Translations under genes and position numbers: made by a program
The notes under the pieces: model-generated
Databases searched by the model: none
The model's input: the letters and a program-made list of their open reading frames with translations, nothing else
Told to the model about the DNA's origin: nothing
Shown: positions 1 through 9,230 of the stretch, piece after piece
How positions within the stretch are numbered: the stretch's first letter is position 1
How the letters are laid out: each line of letters opens with the position of its first letter
NCBI RefSeq assembly: GCF_009765835.1
Contig: NZ_LMUS01000006.1
Location: 2,066,438 to 2,130,437, forward strand
Origin: Granulicella sp. L56
GTDB taxonomy: Bacteria > Acidobacteriota > Terriglobia > Terriglobales > Acidobacteriaceae
Direction: 5' to 3'
Length of the DNA: 64,000 nt

Positions 1-1289
1 CCCGAGCCGGTTTCTGTGTGGGGCTTGGCTAAGAATTCTTTAATTGCTTGGTTTGGCGGATTCCTTTCAATCTCTTTGAATAATGAATTCTTTGAGGAAA
101 CATCTAAAGCAAATGCCATTTCCAGCTCACGCCAACCAGTAGTCAAGACTCGAGCAAACTGCTGCTCCTCAGCCAGCACGACCTTCGCGACCCGCTCAGC
201 CGACTCCTTCAGCTCCGGATACGCCGCGCCCATCTCATCGCGCACGGCAAACACCATCTCGTGCATAAACGGCTTCTCCTGCCCCAGCAGCCGTCCATGC
301 CGAATCCCACGCCGCAGAATCTTCCGCAGCACATAGCCACGGCCTTCATTCTGAGGATGCACTCCATCCGAGATCAAAAATGTGGCTGCCCGTGCATGGT
401 CGGCAATAATCCGCAGCGAGGCACGCGAGCGATCATCGACCTCGTGATCCGCCTCAACCTTATGTCCGGTCAACTGCTCCGCCCGCTTAATCAGCGGAGT
501 AAACAAGTCCGTCTCGAAGTTCGACAGCACTCCCTGCAGCACCGCCGAAACCCGCTCCAACCCCATCCCCGTATCAATCGAGGGCTTCGGCAGCGGAGCC
601 AGCACCGGTCCATTCGCCGTCATCGAGCGGTCGAACTGCATGAACACCAGGTTCCAGATCTCGACATACCGCTGCTCGTCCCTGGGAAACGGAACGTCCT
701 CACCCGTTTCCGAAGCCGCGATGCCAAGGTCGTAATAGATCTCCGAGCAAGGCCCGCACGGCCCGGTATCGCCCATCGCCCAGAAGTTATCCGCTGCGCC
801 CATCTCAAAGATTCGCTCCGCCGGAACGCCCACATCCAGCCAGAACTGATAAGCCTCCGCATCCCTCGGCACCGCATCATCGCCTTCAAAGATCGTCACA
901 TACAGCTTCGCCGCATCGATCCCAAACCACTCGGGCGACGTCAGCAGCTCCCACGCATAGGCGATGGCGTCCTTCTTGAAGTAGTCGCCAAAGCTGAAGT
1001 TGCCCAGCATCTCGAAGAAGGTATGGTGCCGTCGCGTGAAGCCGACGTTCTCCAGATCGTTGTGCTTGCCGCCCGCGCGCACGCACTTCTGCGAGCTTGC
1101 CGCCCGCGAGTACTCGCGCTTCTCCGCGCCCAGGAAGACGTCCTTAAACTGATTCATCCCCGCATTGGTAAACAGCAGCGTAGGATCGTTCGCCGGCACC
1201 AGCGAAGAAGAGTGCACGCGGCGGTGCCTCTTGGTCTCAAAAAACCGCAAAAAGTCTTCCCGAATCTGGCTTCCCGAACGATATTCCAT
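1..1289 (-). CDS. alaS: Alanyl-tRNA synthetase, N-terminal part (3' end outside window)
   Basis: Charges tRNA-Ala with alanine in the cytoplasm. I translated the minus strand from the ATG at 1287-1289 and found one open frame of 429 codons running off the left edge. It begins [13 protein letters not shown], followed by [19 protein letters not shown] (class II motif 1 region), then [18 protein letters not shown] at about residue 90 (motif 2) and [15 protein letters not shown] at about residue 245 (motif 3), all typical of AlaRS. The editing and C-Ala domains would lie beyond the window. No clear Shine-Dalgarno precedes the start. It lies downstream of recX, a DUF429 gene and a CDP-alcohol phosphotransferase on the same strand; recX next to alaS is also the arrangement in Escherichia coli. 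Long plus-strand frames over this region are antisense shadows. Confidence 0.97.
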   Translation of the reverse strand, partial: MEYRSGSQIREDFLRFFETKRHRRVHSSSLVPANDPTLLFTNAGMNQFKDVFLGAEKREYSRAASSQKCVRAGGKHNDLENVGFTRRHHTFFEMLGNFSFGDYFKKDAIAYAWELLTSPEWFGIDAAKLYVTIFEGDDAVPRDAEAYQFWLDVGVPAERIFEMGAADNFWAMGDTGPCGPCSEIYYDLGIAASETGEDVPFPRDEQRYVEIWNLVFMQFDRSMTANGPVLAPLPKPSIDTGMGLERVSAVLQGVLSNFETDLFTPLIKRAEQLTGHKVEADHEVDDRSRASLRIIADHARAATFLISDGVHPQNEGRGYVLRKILRRGIRHGRLLGQEKPFMHEMVFAVRDEMGAAYPELKESAERVAKVVLAEEQQFARVLTTGWRELEMAFALDVSSKNSLFKEIERNPPNQAIKEFLAKPHTETGS

Positions 1290-1320
1290 ATGGCTAAAAG
1301 TTTATCAGTGCGAGCCGCCT

Positions 1321-1902
1321 CTATTCAGCCAGCATGATCTTTCGCAAAGCCCACGCCTGTCCCAGAGTCTTCACATCATTCTTCCATCTAGGCAAAATCA
1401 GAGACATCGCTAGTCCCTCGAGATTCACTACGATTCCTAATACCAACGCCACCACAATCAAAGTAGGCTGCTTATCGAAGCTCAACACCGCAACTACGGC
1501 CACTACAATCACCAATCCCCAGCATTTTGCCAGGTAGGAGTGGTAGCTAGCTGTTTTTCGATACTTCCAGAAGTCAAACAGGCATCGGAATACTTCTAAG
1601 CTGAACAACGCGGCAAAGAGCCTCAAGTTACCCCATATCACCCCTGGTTCACGCATTAACAACGCTCCAACCACACCCAAATAGAAGATAGTGTCAGCGA
1701 TCGAATCGGAGACGCGTAAAGAAGCTGTCTCAACTCCCCATCGGCGAGCCAGGATGCCATCGTAGATATCCGATAGCAATGCAACTATCACGATTCCCCC
1801 TAGCCAGCCATGTTCAGTCCCAATAAGAATCAACGGACCAAAAAGGGCTCGCATTCCCACCATTACCCACGGTACCCATCGCAGCAATGCATGCAGTCTC
1901 AT
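1321..1902 (-). CDS. CDP-alcohol phosphatidyltransferase family membrane protein
   Basis: Integral membrane protein of about 193 residues, mostly hydrophobic helices. It carries the CDP-alcohol phosphotransferase signature in the segment SDIYDGILARRWGVETASLR and on to SDSIAD. All four metal-binding aspartates are present, but the glycine normally found between the second and third aspartates is a leucine here. Family members transfer a phosphoalcohol from a CDP-activated donor in phospholipid synthesis; the substrate cannot be told from sequence. I prefer the ATG at 1902, which overlaps the upstream stop as ATGA and has AGGAG just before it; an in-frame ATG at 1926 would add eight residues. 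It is probably co-transcribed with recX, DUF429 and alaS. Confidence 0.8.
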   Translation of the reverse strand: MRLHALLRWVPWVMVGMRALFGPLILIGTEHGWLGGIVIVALLSDIYDGILARRWGVETASLRVSDSIADTIFYLGVVGALLMREPGVIWGNLRLFAALFSLEVFRCLFDFWKYRKTASYHSYLAKCWGLVIVVAVVAVLSFDKQPTLIVVALVLGIVVNLEGLAMSLILPRWKNDVKTLGQAWALRKIMLAE

Positions 1903-2822
1903 TTCTCCTGCACCCCAGGCCGCCACGTAATCCCCTCTAGCTTCAATACCGCATCCTTTGTAGCCTTCAACCGCACAAACTCATCCTGCCAGCGCACCAT
2001 CTCCATCGCGCACACCAGAGCATCGAACGCATCCTCACTACCCAGCGCCTTCGCCATAACCCCACGCGGCAACTTCACATAAGCCTCATCGGTCTTTTTC
2101 TTCGCTGCCAGGTAAGCCTTTCGCGCCACAGGATTACTCTTTGCCACCGCGCCCGTCAGCAGCCGCGTATACATCTCCACCAGCAGCGGTTGCGGCTTCT
2201 TCGCGCCAAGAGCTGCGCTCTCATCCGGCCAAACCCGAAACCCCGCCTCTCGCAGCTTCAACAGAAATGGCATCGCCCGCAGCGACCCCGTACCTACGCT
2301 GCCCGAGCCGCCAATCTGAAATGGAGACTTCGGTGTAATCCCCTTCACCTTCGCCGCCCGTTCCGGGTCCCTCGCCATCAGTTGCGGAGCGAACTTGTTA
2401 TCCATATCCGTCCACCGCATCGACCGGTGCAGCCCCTCGCCGCAAAACTGCGCTGGCCGTTTATGCGGTTTCCCCCAGAACCGCTCATCGCGCTCCACAT
2501 CCTCGCACTCCCGAGCCAGCCAACGCTCGCCATGCCCCGACGCAACATGCTGCCAAAAGTCGAAGACCGTAGCGCACCCATGCTCCTTGAGAAACCATGC
2601 CGGAAAGCTGAAGCAGCAATCGATCCCCACCACCATTCGTGGAGTCTCCCGCGCCATCTCCACTAGCCACTCCATCAACTCCTCGCGCGTGCGCCCTGCC
2701 TCCAGCGTCACTACTCCACGCGTCGATACCCCGGCCCAGATATGCCGCCGCTGCCCGGCTGCATCCACCCTGCCGCTCCAATCCACGGCAACGATGCGCT
2801 CAATTATCGTCATCGTTGTCAT
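1899..2822 (-). CDS. DUF429 domain protein
   Basis: A protein of about 307 residues that begins with IIERIVAVDWSGR, the acidic first strand typical of DUF429, a family with an RNase H-like fold and no firmly known reaction. GIDCCFSFPAWFL and the late segment SEDAFDALVCAMEM fit the conserved acidic positions of that fold. The frame stays open upstream to an ATG at 2900 inside recX, but a start at 2822 (or 2813) gives the family-like N-terminus and only a short overlap with the recX stop at 2800. It sits between recX and the phosphotransferase in a tight same-strand cluster. Family assignment is fairly sure; function is unknown. Confidence 0.78.
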   Translation of the reverse strand: MTTMTIIERIVAVDWSGRVDAAGQRRHIWAGVSTRGVVTLEAGRTREELMEWLVEMARETPRMVVGIDCCFSFPAWFLKEHGCATVFDFWQHVASGHGERWLARECEDVERDERFWGKPHKRPAQFCGEGLHRSMRWTDMDNKFAPQLMARDPERAAKVKGITPKSPFQIGGSGSVGTGSLRAMPFLLKLREAGFRVWPDESAALGAKKPQPLLVEMYTRLLTGAVAKSNPVARKAYLAAKKKTDEAYVKLPRGVMAKALGSEDAFDALVCAMEMVRWQDEFVRLKATKDAVLKLEGITWRPGVQEK

Positions 2823-3426
2823 CGTTCTGCCGGGCATACGCATCTGAATCTGCCGCTGGCTCATGCCGCTCCGCGTACTCGTCGGCGCTATTCTCCTCAA
2901 GCCCCGCGAGCGAATCTTCCGGCACGTCCCACTCCCGCAGCACCTTGAAGATGGACGAGGAAGAAAACCCCGCCCGCATCAGCCTTCCCATCACCCGCGC
3001 CGTCTGCTTCTGCGCGTCCGGCCCGCTCGGCTGCTTCATCCTCTTCCGCGCAACATACGCCCGAGCCAGAGCCACCTCATCCACATCGTCATACGCCTTC
3101 GCCAGGGTAGCCGCGACCAGTTCTTTGTGAACGCCCTTCTGCATCAGGTCCTGCTGCACCCGCCGCCGCCCGTGCTTCTCGTTCTCCTTGCGCAGCCGCG
3201 TGTAGTCGGCGGCAAACCGCGTATCGCTCAGATACTTCAGCTCCGTCAGCCGAACGACCACGGCATCCATCGCCCGCTCCCCAGCCTCACCCTCCTCAGC
3301 GCGGTTCTTCATCAAGCGCCTCAGATCGCGCACCGTCCGCATCCTGCGCGCCAGCACGCCCACAGCATACTCAAACAGACCAGCCTCACCCACCGGTTCA
3401 CGCTTCTTCGGTCTCGCAAACGCCAT
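2800..3426 (-). CDS. recX: Regulatory protein RecX
   Basis: RecX binds RecA filaments and limits recombinase activity in the cytoplasm. The 208-residue product has the usual three-helix repeats: LFEYAVGVLARRMRTVRDLR at the N-terminus, then LKYLSDTRFAADYTRLR and a GRRRVQQDLMQKGV segment, all characteristic of RecX. The C-terminal 30 residues are acidic (ending NDDNDDDN), longer than in many homologues, and are encoded by a repetitive CATCGTTGTCATCG-like stretch. It is the first gene of a minus-strand cluster leading to alaS. recA is not in the window. Confidence 0.9.
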   Translation of the reverse strand: MAFARPKKREPVGEAGLFEYAVGVLARRMRTVRDLRRLMKNRAEEGEAGERAMDAVVVRLTELKYLSDTRFAADYTRLRKENEKHGRRRVQQDLMQKGVHKELVAATLAKAYDDVDEVALARAYVARKRMKQPSGPDAQKQTARVMGRLMRAGFSSSSIFKVLREWDVPEDSLAGLEENSADEYAERHEPAADSDAYARQNDDNDDDN

Positions 3427-3583
3427 CTTTAGTCCTCTTCACCATCATGCATCACGACTATGCATTTCTATTCCTATAGACAAATTTCTCGATTAGACTT
3501 ACGCTGTTTTGCAACATCATAGCCGTTGCTCCACTCCTCCCCATGGCGCTTCCCGCAGACTCTTGTTTGTTCGAGGAAAAACT

Positions 3584-4156
3584 ATGCAAATCTTCAAGTG
3601 GTCCGCAAGTATCGCCATCGCAGTTGTTCTACTGGTTCTTTCTTCAACCGCATACGCCGATACCTATGAAATCTTCGATCTCGGCGGTGACAATGGCCAG
3701 CATATCCAAGGAATTGACGCCTCAGGGGCAGTCGTTCTCCTCGATATCTTCGATGGCTACTACAGCGTCTACAACGGCGTAGCAGGATCCCCCTCGACTA
3801 CAGATCCAGGCTTGACCTACGACAATGGAACGCCGTGTTCCCCGGTCTTATCCGCAGGGATGTCGGTCCTTGGCCGGGCATCCTGCAACAATGGACATGA
3901 AGTGTTTGGCGGCTATTACCTGGATGTCAGCAAAGGATTGTATACCGGTCCTGACCCTGCCGACTTTCTGCAAAGTGGCTCCGTCGACGCGCTGGTCTTG
4001 AACTCCGCCGGTGACTTTGCCTGGTCCGATGGTGCGTTTGAGGAAAACTATCTGGCCATCGATCTCAGCTCGCAGGCCCCAGAACCGGACAGCATTCTGC
4101 TCCTTAGCACAGGCCTGCTCGCCGCAGTCGGAATGCGCCGACGCCTCTTCTCATAG
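3584..4156 (+). CDS. Exported protein with PEP-CTERM sorting signal
   Basis: A secreted protein of 190 residues with an N-terminal signal peptide (FKWSASIAIAVVLLVL, then a likely cleavage near AYA-D). The C-terminus is a typical PEP-CTERM tail: APEPDSILLLSTGLLAAVG followed by MRRRLFS, that is PEP motif, hydrophobic helix and basic end. Such tails are recognised by exosortases, and the mature protein is usually part of extracellular matrix or surface structures. The middle is rich in Gly, Asp and Tyr without a domain I recognise. The start at 3584 is chosen because GAGGAAAA (3573-3580) lies just upstream; an in-frame ATG at 3509 lacks one. No exosortase gene is visible in the window. Confidence 0.82.
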   Translation: MQIFKWSASIAIAVVLLVLSSTAYADTYEIFDLGGDNGQHIQGIDASGAVVLLDIFDGYYSVYNGVAGSPSTTDPGLTYDNGTPCSPVLSAGMSVLGRASCNNGHEVFGGYYLDVSKGLYTGPDPADFLQSGSVDALVLNSAGDFAWSDGAFEENYLAIDLSSQAPEPDSILLLSTGLLAAVGMRRRLFS

Positions 4157-4259
4157 AGGAGTGGCTTTTGCTGTTGTCTGCAACGCTGCCTTAAGCCGTC
4201 CTCCAGCCCTAAGCGAGAGCGAATGAGCAGCGGTTGCTGTGCCTCATGGTTGCCTTGAG

Positions 4260-6506
4260 CTACAGCGTGTTCGCAACTGAATAGGTCCCGCTATGCGTCC
4301 ACTGATCGCACCAGTCATTCACGGTCTTATACCAAAGCTCTGAGTTCTGCGGCTTCAGCACCCAGTGTCCCTCATCGGGAAAGTAGAGCATCTTGCTCGG
4401 CACATGAAGCTGTTGCAATGCCGTGAACAGTTGGAACCCCTCCGACACGTCCAGCCGATAGTCCTTCTGCGAATGAATGATCAGCGTAGGCGTCTTCGCA
4501 TTCTCGATCGACAGCATCGGCGACCATTTCCTGAACGGGTCTTCCGCCACCGGCCCCGCAGCATACTTCCACGGTTGCCCCGGCCCGGTCGTTCCCGGCC
4601 GCTTGAACTCCCACTCGTTGAACCAAAGCTCCTCAGTCGTTCCATACGCACTCTGCGGGTTGTACATGCCGTCATGGGTCACGATGCACTTGAAGCGGTC
4701 AGTGTGCGTTAGCACCCAGTCGGCCATGTATCCGCCATAGCTCGCGCCCAGCGCGCACTCCCGCGTCTTGTCGATAAAGGGATACTGTTTCTCCGCATAG
4801 TCCAATCCTTTCATCAGATCGACATAGGCCTTCCCGCCCCAGTCGCCGCTCACCTCGTCGACAAACTTCTGCCCATAGCCGGTTGAGCCGCGCCGATTGA
4901 TCATCACAACGACGTACCCGTCCGCTGCGAAAAGCTCCGCATTCCAGCGATAGCTCCACGCATCGCCCCATGCCGTCTGCGGTCCGCCATGCATCAGGAA
5001 CTTCAGCGGATACTTCTTCGCGGCGTCGAAGTTCGGTGGCCGAATAATGAATCCCTGCACCGACGTATTTCCCGCACCGGGGAAGATGAAGCTCTCCATC
5101 TTTGGCAGATCGAGTTGGCGCAGCAACGCATCGTTGAGGTGTGTCAGCCGTACTACCGGAGCGCCCCCGCCACCCGCAGCGTTCAGGGCAATCGAGGCAA
5201 CCTCTGCAGGATGCCGCACCGTCTGCACCATCGCGATAAGCGCCCTCCCATTCGGCGAGATCTGCAGTCCGCCATACTCCGCCTTGTTCGCCACTGCCGT
5301 CGCCTCGGGAAGCCCCACCTGCGTCGACAAGATGTTCTCCTCGCCCATCTCGCCGCTGGCAAAGTAGATCGTCTTCGAGTTCGGAGCCCAGGTGAACTCG
5401 TCCACCCAGTTGTCGAGCTTCGGCAGCATCTCTGTAATCGCCTTGCTCTGCCGGTCGAACAGCATCAGCCGAAAGCGGTCGCTCTCGAATCCCGCCCGCG
5501 CCTGCGACCGGAACGCGATGTACTTTCCGTCCGGCGAATAGGCAGGAGCGTCATCGCTGCCCGGCGAGGTCGAAATCTTCACCGCTCGCGCGTCGGGATC
5601 GTCCAGCCGCAGCGTGATCACATCGTTGTTCGTGCTCGTCGCCGGAACCGGGTCAAGGTTCGTCACATACGCAATCTCCTTCGAGTCAGGAGCCCACGCA
5701 TAGTCCACCGGGCCGCCCAGCGAAAACACCGGAGCCTCGGCATCGCCGATCTCCCGCCGCGGCGTCAGATCGCGCACCGTATTGCCGTCCGTCACACTCA
5801 CCACCAGCACATGGCTGCGCTTATCGCCGATGTAATGGTCCCAGTGCCGATACAACAGATGCGTAAAGATCGTCGCCTTCACCGGGCTCGCTGCCGCCGC
5901 ATCGTCCTTGCGCTTGTCGCAGGCATCTTCTTCCAGCCAGGACTCCTCATCGCTGCACTCCGGATAGACCCGCGACACAAACAAAATTCGTTGCGAGTCC
6001 GGCGACCACACTGGCCCGTCAGCCTCTGTACTCACATTGGTCAACCGCTTCGGCGTTCCCAGCGTCCCCGTCGCCTCGTCCCACGAAGCCACGAAGATCT
6101 GCGAGTGCCCGGTCGTGCCGTCCGTCGCCACAAACGCCACCTGTTTGCCGTCCCGCGAAAAGCGTCCCTCGGTCTCCCCCTCTTTCCAGAAGGTCACCTG
6201 CTTCTCTGAAGAGGGCGAAGCCGTAACGTGTCCGCCCTTCAGCGGCACCACCCAAAGATGGCTCACCTTGGTATTCGCCGCCAGATCGACATCGGTTGCC
6301 GCGAACATCACCCATTTGCCGCTCGGCGAGACCTGCGGATCGTCGATTCGCTTCATCCGCTGCAGATCGGCAAACGTCATTGGACGTTCGCTCAAAGCCG
6401 CTGCCAAATCCGTCACTGTGGCCTCGTTCGAAGCCACCCCGGTACTCTGTCCCAACGCCACCCCACCCAAAACCGTTCCCAGAATCAACCCTGCAAGCAT
6501 CTTCAT
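4260..6506 (-). CDS. Exported S9 family peptidase (prolyl oligopeptidase / acylaminoacyl-peptidase type)
   Basis: A 748-residue serine peptidase with a signal peptide (MKMLAGLILGTVLGGVALGQ), so it probably acts in the periplasm on short peptides. The N-terminal two thirds is a beta-propeller built from WD40/TolB-like blades (for example DPQVSPSGKWVMFAATDVD and DDAPAYSPDGKYIAFRSQA). The C-terminal alpha/beta-hydrolase domain has the nucleophile motif GASYGGYM (Ser about 589), an aspartate in HSQKDYRLDV (about 682) and the histidine in DEGHWV (about 714). The length fits the DPP/acylaminoacyl peptidase branch of S9. It stands alone, facing a kinase gene on the same strand 120 bp upstream. Exact substrate preference cannot be read from sequence. 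Confidence 0.92.
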   Translation of the reverse strand: MKMLAGLILGTVLGGVALGQSTGVASNEATVTDLAAALSERPMTFADLQRMKRIDDPQVSPSGKWVMFAATDVDLAANTKVSHLWVVPLKGGHVTASPSSEKQVTFWKEGETEGRFSRDGKQVAFVATDGTTGHSQIFVASWDEATGTLGTPKRLTNVSTEADGPVWSPDSQRILFVSRVYPECSDEESWLEEDACDKRKDDAAAASPVKATIFTHLLYRHWDHYIGDKRSHVLVVSVTDGNTVRDLTPRREIGDAEAPVFSLGGPVDYAWAPDSKEIAYVTNLDPVPATSTNNDVITLRLDDPDARAVKISTSPGSDDAPAYSPDGKYIAFRSQARAGFESDRFRLMLFDRQSKAITEMLPKLDNWVDEFTWAPNSKTIYFASGEMGEENILSTQVGLPEATAVANKAEYGGLQISPNGRALIAMVQTVRHPAEVASIALNAAGGGGAPVVRLTHLNDALLRQLDLPKMESFIFPGAGNTSVQGFIIRPPNFDAAKKYPLKFLMHGGPQTAWGDAWSYRWNAELFAADGYVVVMINRRGSTGYGQKFVDEVSGDWGGKAYVDLMKGLDYAEKQYPFIDKTRECALGASYGGYMADWVLTHTDRFKCIVTHDGMYNPQSAYGTTEELWFNEWEFKRPGTTGPGQPWKYAAGPVAEDPFRKWSPMLSIENAKTPTLIIHSQKDYRLDVSEGFQLFTALQQLHVPSKMLYFPDEGHWVLKPQNSELWYKTVNDWCDQWTHSGTYSVANTL

Positions 6507-6627
6507 CGCGTCAGTCTACTCCCGTAACCCTCTCTCAAGCCTCAAAAAGTATCTTGCCAGACACTACAACAACCCCGCATCTTGCCGTGTCAGGATCAGC
6601 AAGAGCCCCGGTGTTTCTGAATTTGCT

Positions 6628-7974
6628 CTAAGCGACCTCACGCGTGGCTCCGGAAAAATTCTGCGCGGAGACCGCTCCCAAAGGCAGCTCCACCATCACC
6701 GCCGCCCCATACGGATGCAGGTTGAACGCGCTGATCTCCCCGCCATGCTCATGCACGATCCCATAGCAGATTCCAAGCCCCATCCCCACGCCCGGCCCCA
6801 ACGGATCGAACACTCGCCCCGGCTCCTCGAAGCCCGGCCCGGTATCGCTCACAATCATCTGCACCGAGTTCGCGTCATGGCTCACCGAAACGCGTATCTC
6901 CCGCTCCCGTTCCGCCTCGTCCCCGATCGAATCGATGGCCTGCGCGGAGTTATTCAGCAAATGCTCCAATACCTGCCGCAACGCATCTCCATCCCCCCGC
7001 ACCGCCCGCACATCGTCCTCCGCATCCACCACCAGCAGAACTCCGCGGCTCTCCAGCTTCTCCTCGCACTCGGCGGCCAGTTCCCGCAACAATCCAACAA
7101 GCTCCACCGGCTCATCGATGCGCGTCCGGGACTGTCCGAAGTTCACAAGCTCCTGCACCGTCTGCTGCATTCGCAAGGCTTCGTTCACAATCGTCTTTGC
7201 GTTCGCCTGTACCCGGCTCTCCTTCGCCGTCTCGGCAATCTGCTCTGCAAACTCCAGCACTGCCGTAAGTGGAGAGCTCAGCTCATGCGCCACCCCGTTC
7301 GCGAGCATCCCGAAGCCGGCCATCTTCTCCGCCTGTTGTAGTTGTTCCACCATCTCGGCGCTTTCGATGGCGCGCCCCAGCTTCACTGCCAGCGCTTCCA
7401 GCGGTGAAATCGTCTCTTCCACCGTCTGCCGCCGCAGGCTCATTAGACCGTCGGCACACACTGCCAAAGCGCCCCTCACCGCTCCGGTAGAAGTCTGCAG
7501 CGGAATCAGGATCGCACGTCCACATCCTGCTTCAATAGAGTTCTTTCCAAGCACCATGGCAAAGCTTCTCTTGCCCAGGCGCGTGCCTGCCTCGTCCGGC
7601 GTCGCCTCCCTCATGCGTCCGCCACAGACCTGAAGCTCCTGAAGGGTGATCTCGTCGACCCCCACGCTGCCCGCCACCTGCAACTCTCCTCCGCTATCCT
7701 GGGTCAGCATGGCAACTCGCAGAAACGCGCTCTTTTTGGATACCAGCTTGCACACGCGCTTTGCCAGTCCACTTAAATCTTCTCCATGCAGCGCGGCATC
7801 GAGTCCGGCATAAGCCTCAAACTCTTCACGAATCCTGCGGTCGCGCTGGCGCTCTTTTGCATGAAGGCGCTGTTCGTGCGCCATCAACGACACTGCGCCT
7901 GCCAGGCCCAGGACGCCAATCATGCACCCCCAATGAAGAGCCCACATATTACTCAGCCAGCCCAATATCACCAA
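6628..7974 (-). CDS. Sensor histidine kinase with GAF-like domain
   Basis: About 448 residues. An N-terminal membrane segment (MWALHWGCMIGVLGLAGAV) is followed by a GAF-like region (about 60-205), a dimerisation/phosphoacceptor helix with GVAHELSSPLTAVLEF (His about 230), an N box (LEHLLNNSAQAID) and G boxes (DTGPGF, then GVGMGLGICYGIV). Autophosphorylation at the histidine and transfer to an unlinked response regulator is the expected role; no regulator gene is adjacent. The start is uncertain: the listed one is TTG, and GTG at 7971 or ATG at 7947 are alternatives. The signal sensed is unknown. Confidence 0.88.
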   Translation of the reverse strand: MVILGWLSNMWALHWGCMIGVLGLAGAVSLMAHEQRLHAKERQRDRRIREEFEAYAGLDAALHGEDLSGLAKRVCKLVSKKSAFLRVAMLTQDSGGELQVAGSVGVDEITLQELQVCGGRMREATPDEAGTRLGKRSFAMVLGKNSIEAGCGRAILIPLQTSTGAVRGALAVCADGLMSLRRQTVEETISPLEALAVKLGRAIESAEMVEQLQQAEKMAGFGMLANGVAHELSSPLTAVLEFAEQIAETAKESRVQANAKTIVNEALRMQQTVQELVNFGQSRTRIDEPVELVGLLRELAAECEEKLESRGVLLVVDAEDDVRAVRGDGDALRQVLEHLLNNSAQAIDSIGDEAEREREIRVSVSHDANSVQMIVSDTGPGFEEPGRVFDPLGPGVGMGLGICYGIVHEHGGEISAFNLHPYGAAVMVELPLGAVSAQNFSGATREVA

Positions 7975-8055
7975 CCCTCACTTTTAGCGTCTATTCTTTA
8001 GATAGGGGAGGGGGAGGTACCGTTGCCCCACCTGTTTTATTGGAGCCCTCGCAAA

Positions 8056-8970
8056 ATGAAGCTGTTTTCCCGCTTTCGCGCCCCAGCCGCCCTCTTGACT
8101 GCATCGCTCTTAGCAGCCTCCTGCCTTACCCTCGCCACCGTCGCTGCTCCCCGCGCAGCCATGGCGCAGGAGCCCGCAGGCTTCGGCCCGCTCGATTCCA
8201 CCCCGCCTAAAGACCTGACCCCACAGCAGATCATCACCAAGTTCGCCGCCCGCGAGTCCGTCTTCAACGTCGCACGCCAGAACTACAGCTTTCGCCAGAC
8301 CGTCAAAGTCGACACCCTCTCCGAAGACACCAACAAGGTTGACGGCGAATACATGCAGGTCACCGATATCCTCTTTGATTCCAGCGGCAAACGCGACGAG
8401 CACGTCGTTTTCGCCCCGCAAAACACCCTCGAGCGGGTCATGATGTCCCCCGCCGACTTTCAGGACATCGAGCATCGTCTCCCGTTCGTCCTCACCACCG
8501 AAGACCTGCCCCAGTACGACATTACCTATCTCGGCCGCCAGCACATCGACGAGATCGACACCTACGTCTTCGACGCCAAACCCAAGGTACTCGAAAAAGG
8601 GAAGCGCTACTTTCAGGGCAAGGTCTGGGTCGATCAACAGGACTTCCAGATCGTCCTTGTCAACGGCAGGTCCGTGCCCGACGACAAACGCAAGGGGCAC
8701 GAAGACCTCTCCCCGCCCTACACCACCTACTATCAGCAGGTTGACGGAAAATACTGGTTCCCCACCTACACCAAGGCCGACGGCACGCTGCACTTCGACG
8801 CTCAGCAGGGTGCTTTAAGCGATGATGTCCACCTGCGTACCGTAGTCAAATACACCGACTACAAGCAGTTCCACGCCACCAGCCGCGTCATCTACGACGG
8901 TCAGGACATCACCGACAACAAATCCCCCGGAGACAACAAGCAGCAACCGCCGACGGCTACCAAGCCTTGA
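8056..8970 (+). CDS. Exported protein resembling LolA/outer-membrane lipoprotein-sorting folds
   Basis: A 304-residue protein with a long signal peptide ending near AAMAQ. The mature part alternates polar and hydrophobic residues, as in the half-barrel fold shared by LolA, LolB and RseB-like proteins (for example YFQGKVWVDQQDFQIVLVNG and KYWFPTYTKADGTLHFDA). The tail is Pro/Thr/Lys-rich and probably disordered. I place it in this fold class by pattern only; no family signature decides it. ATG 8056 is preferred over an upstream TTG at 8023. The gene is monocistronic, followed by an intergenic repeat. Confidence 0.65.
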   Translation: MKLFSRFRAPAALLTASLLAASCLTLATVAAPRAAMAQEPAGFGPLDSTPPKDLTPQQIITKFAARESVFNVARQNYSFRQTVKVDTLSEDTNKVDGEYMQVTDILFDSSGKRDEHVVFAPQNTLERVMMSPADFQDIEHRLPFVLTTEDLPQYDITYLGRQHIDEIDTYVFDAKPKVLEKGKRYFQGKVWVDQQDFQIVLVNGRSVPDDKRKGHEDLSPPYTTYYQQVDGKYWFPTYTKADGTLHFDAQQGALSDDVHLRTVVKYTDYKQFHATSRVIYDGQDITDNKSPGDNKQQPPTATKP

Positions 8971-8998
8971 TCTCTGATGGCTTTTTAAAAAACTAAGC

Positions 8999-9074
8999 CA
9001 CGTCATCTCAACCGAAGCCGCGCGGCTCTATCGCGCGGCGCAGTGGAGAGACCCCTGTATTTTGTCGTTGCCTG
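8999..9074. repeat. Intergenic repeat, full copy with variable hairpin
   Basis: Copy of the window-wide element: head CACGTCATCTCAACC, a central inverted repeat in which CGCGCGG is mirrored across a CTCTAT loop, then GCAGTGGAGAGACCCCTGTAT and a GTTGCCTGT tail. It lies downstream of the exported protein gene and upstream of the next plus-strand gene. Confidence 0.9.
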
Positions 9075-9230
9075 TCACCCCGGCTCGCTAAGCGCATCAA
9101 CGAATTGACGTAGTATTCGCTTGCCTGCTTCGCAACGCAGGGGTACTATTCCTGTGTTCCCAACACCACAGCTTCATGGGCCCCCTTACAGAACGACGTT
9201 GGAACAGCGTTGGTCACACAGGAGGGTAAG

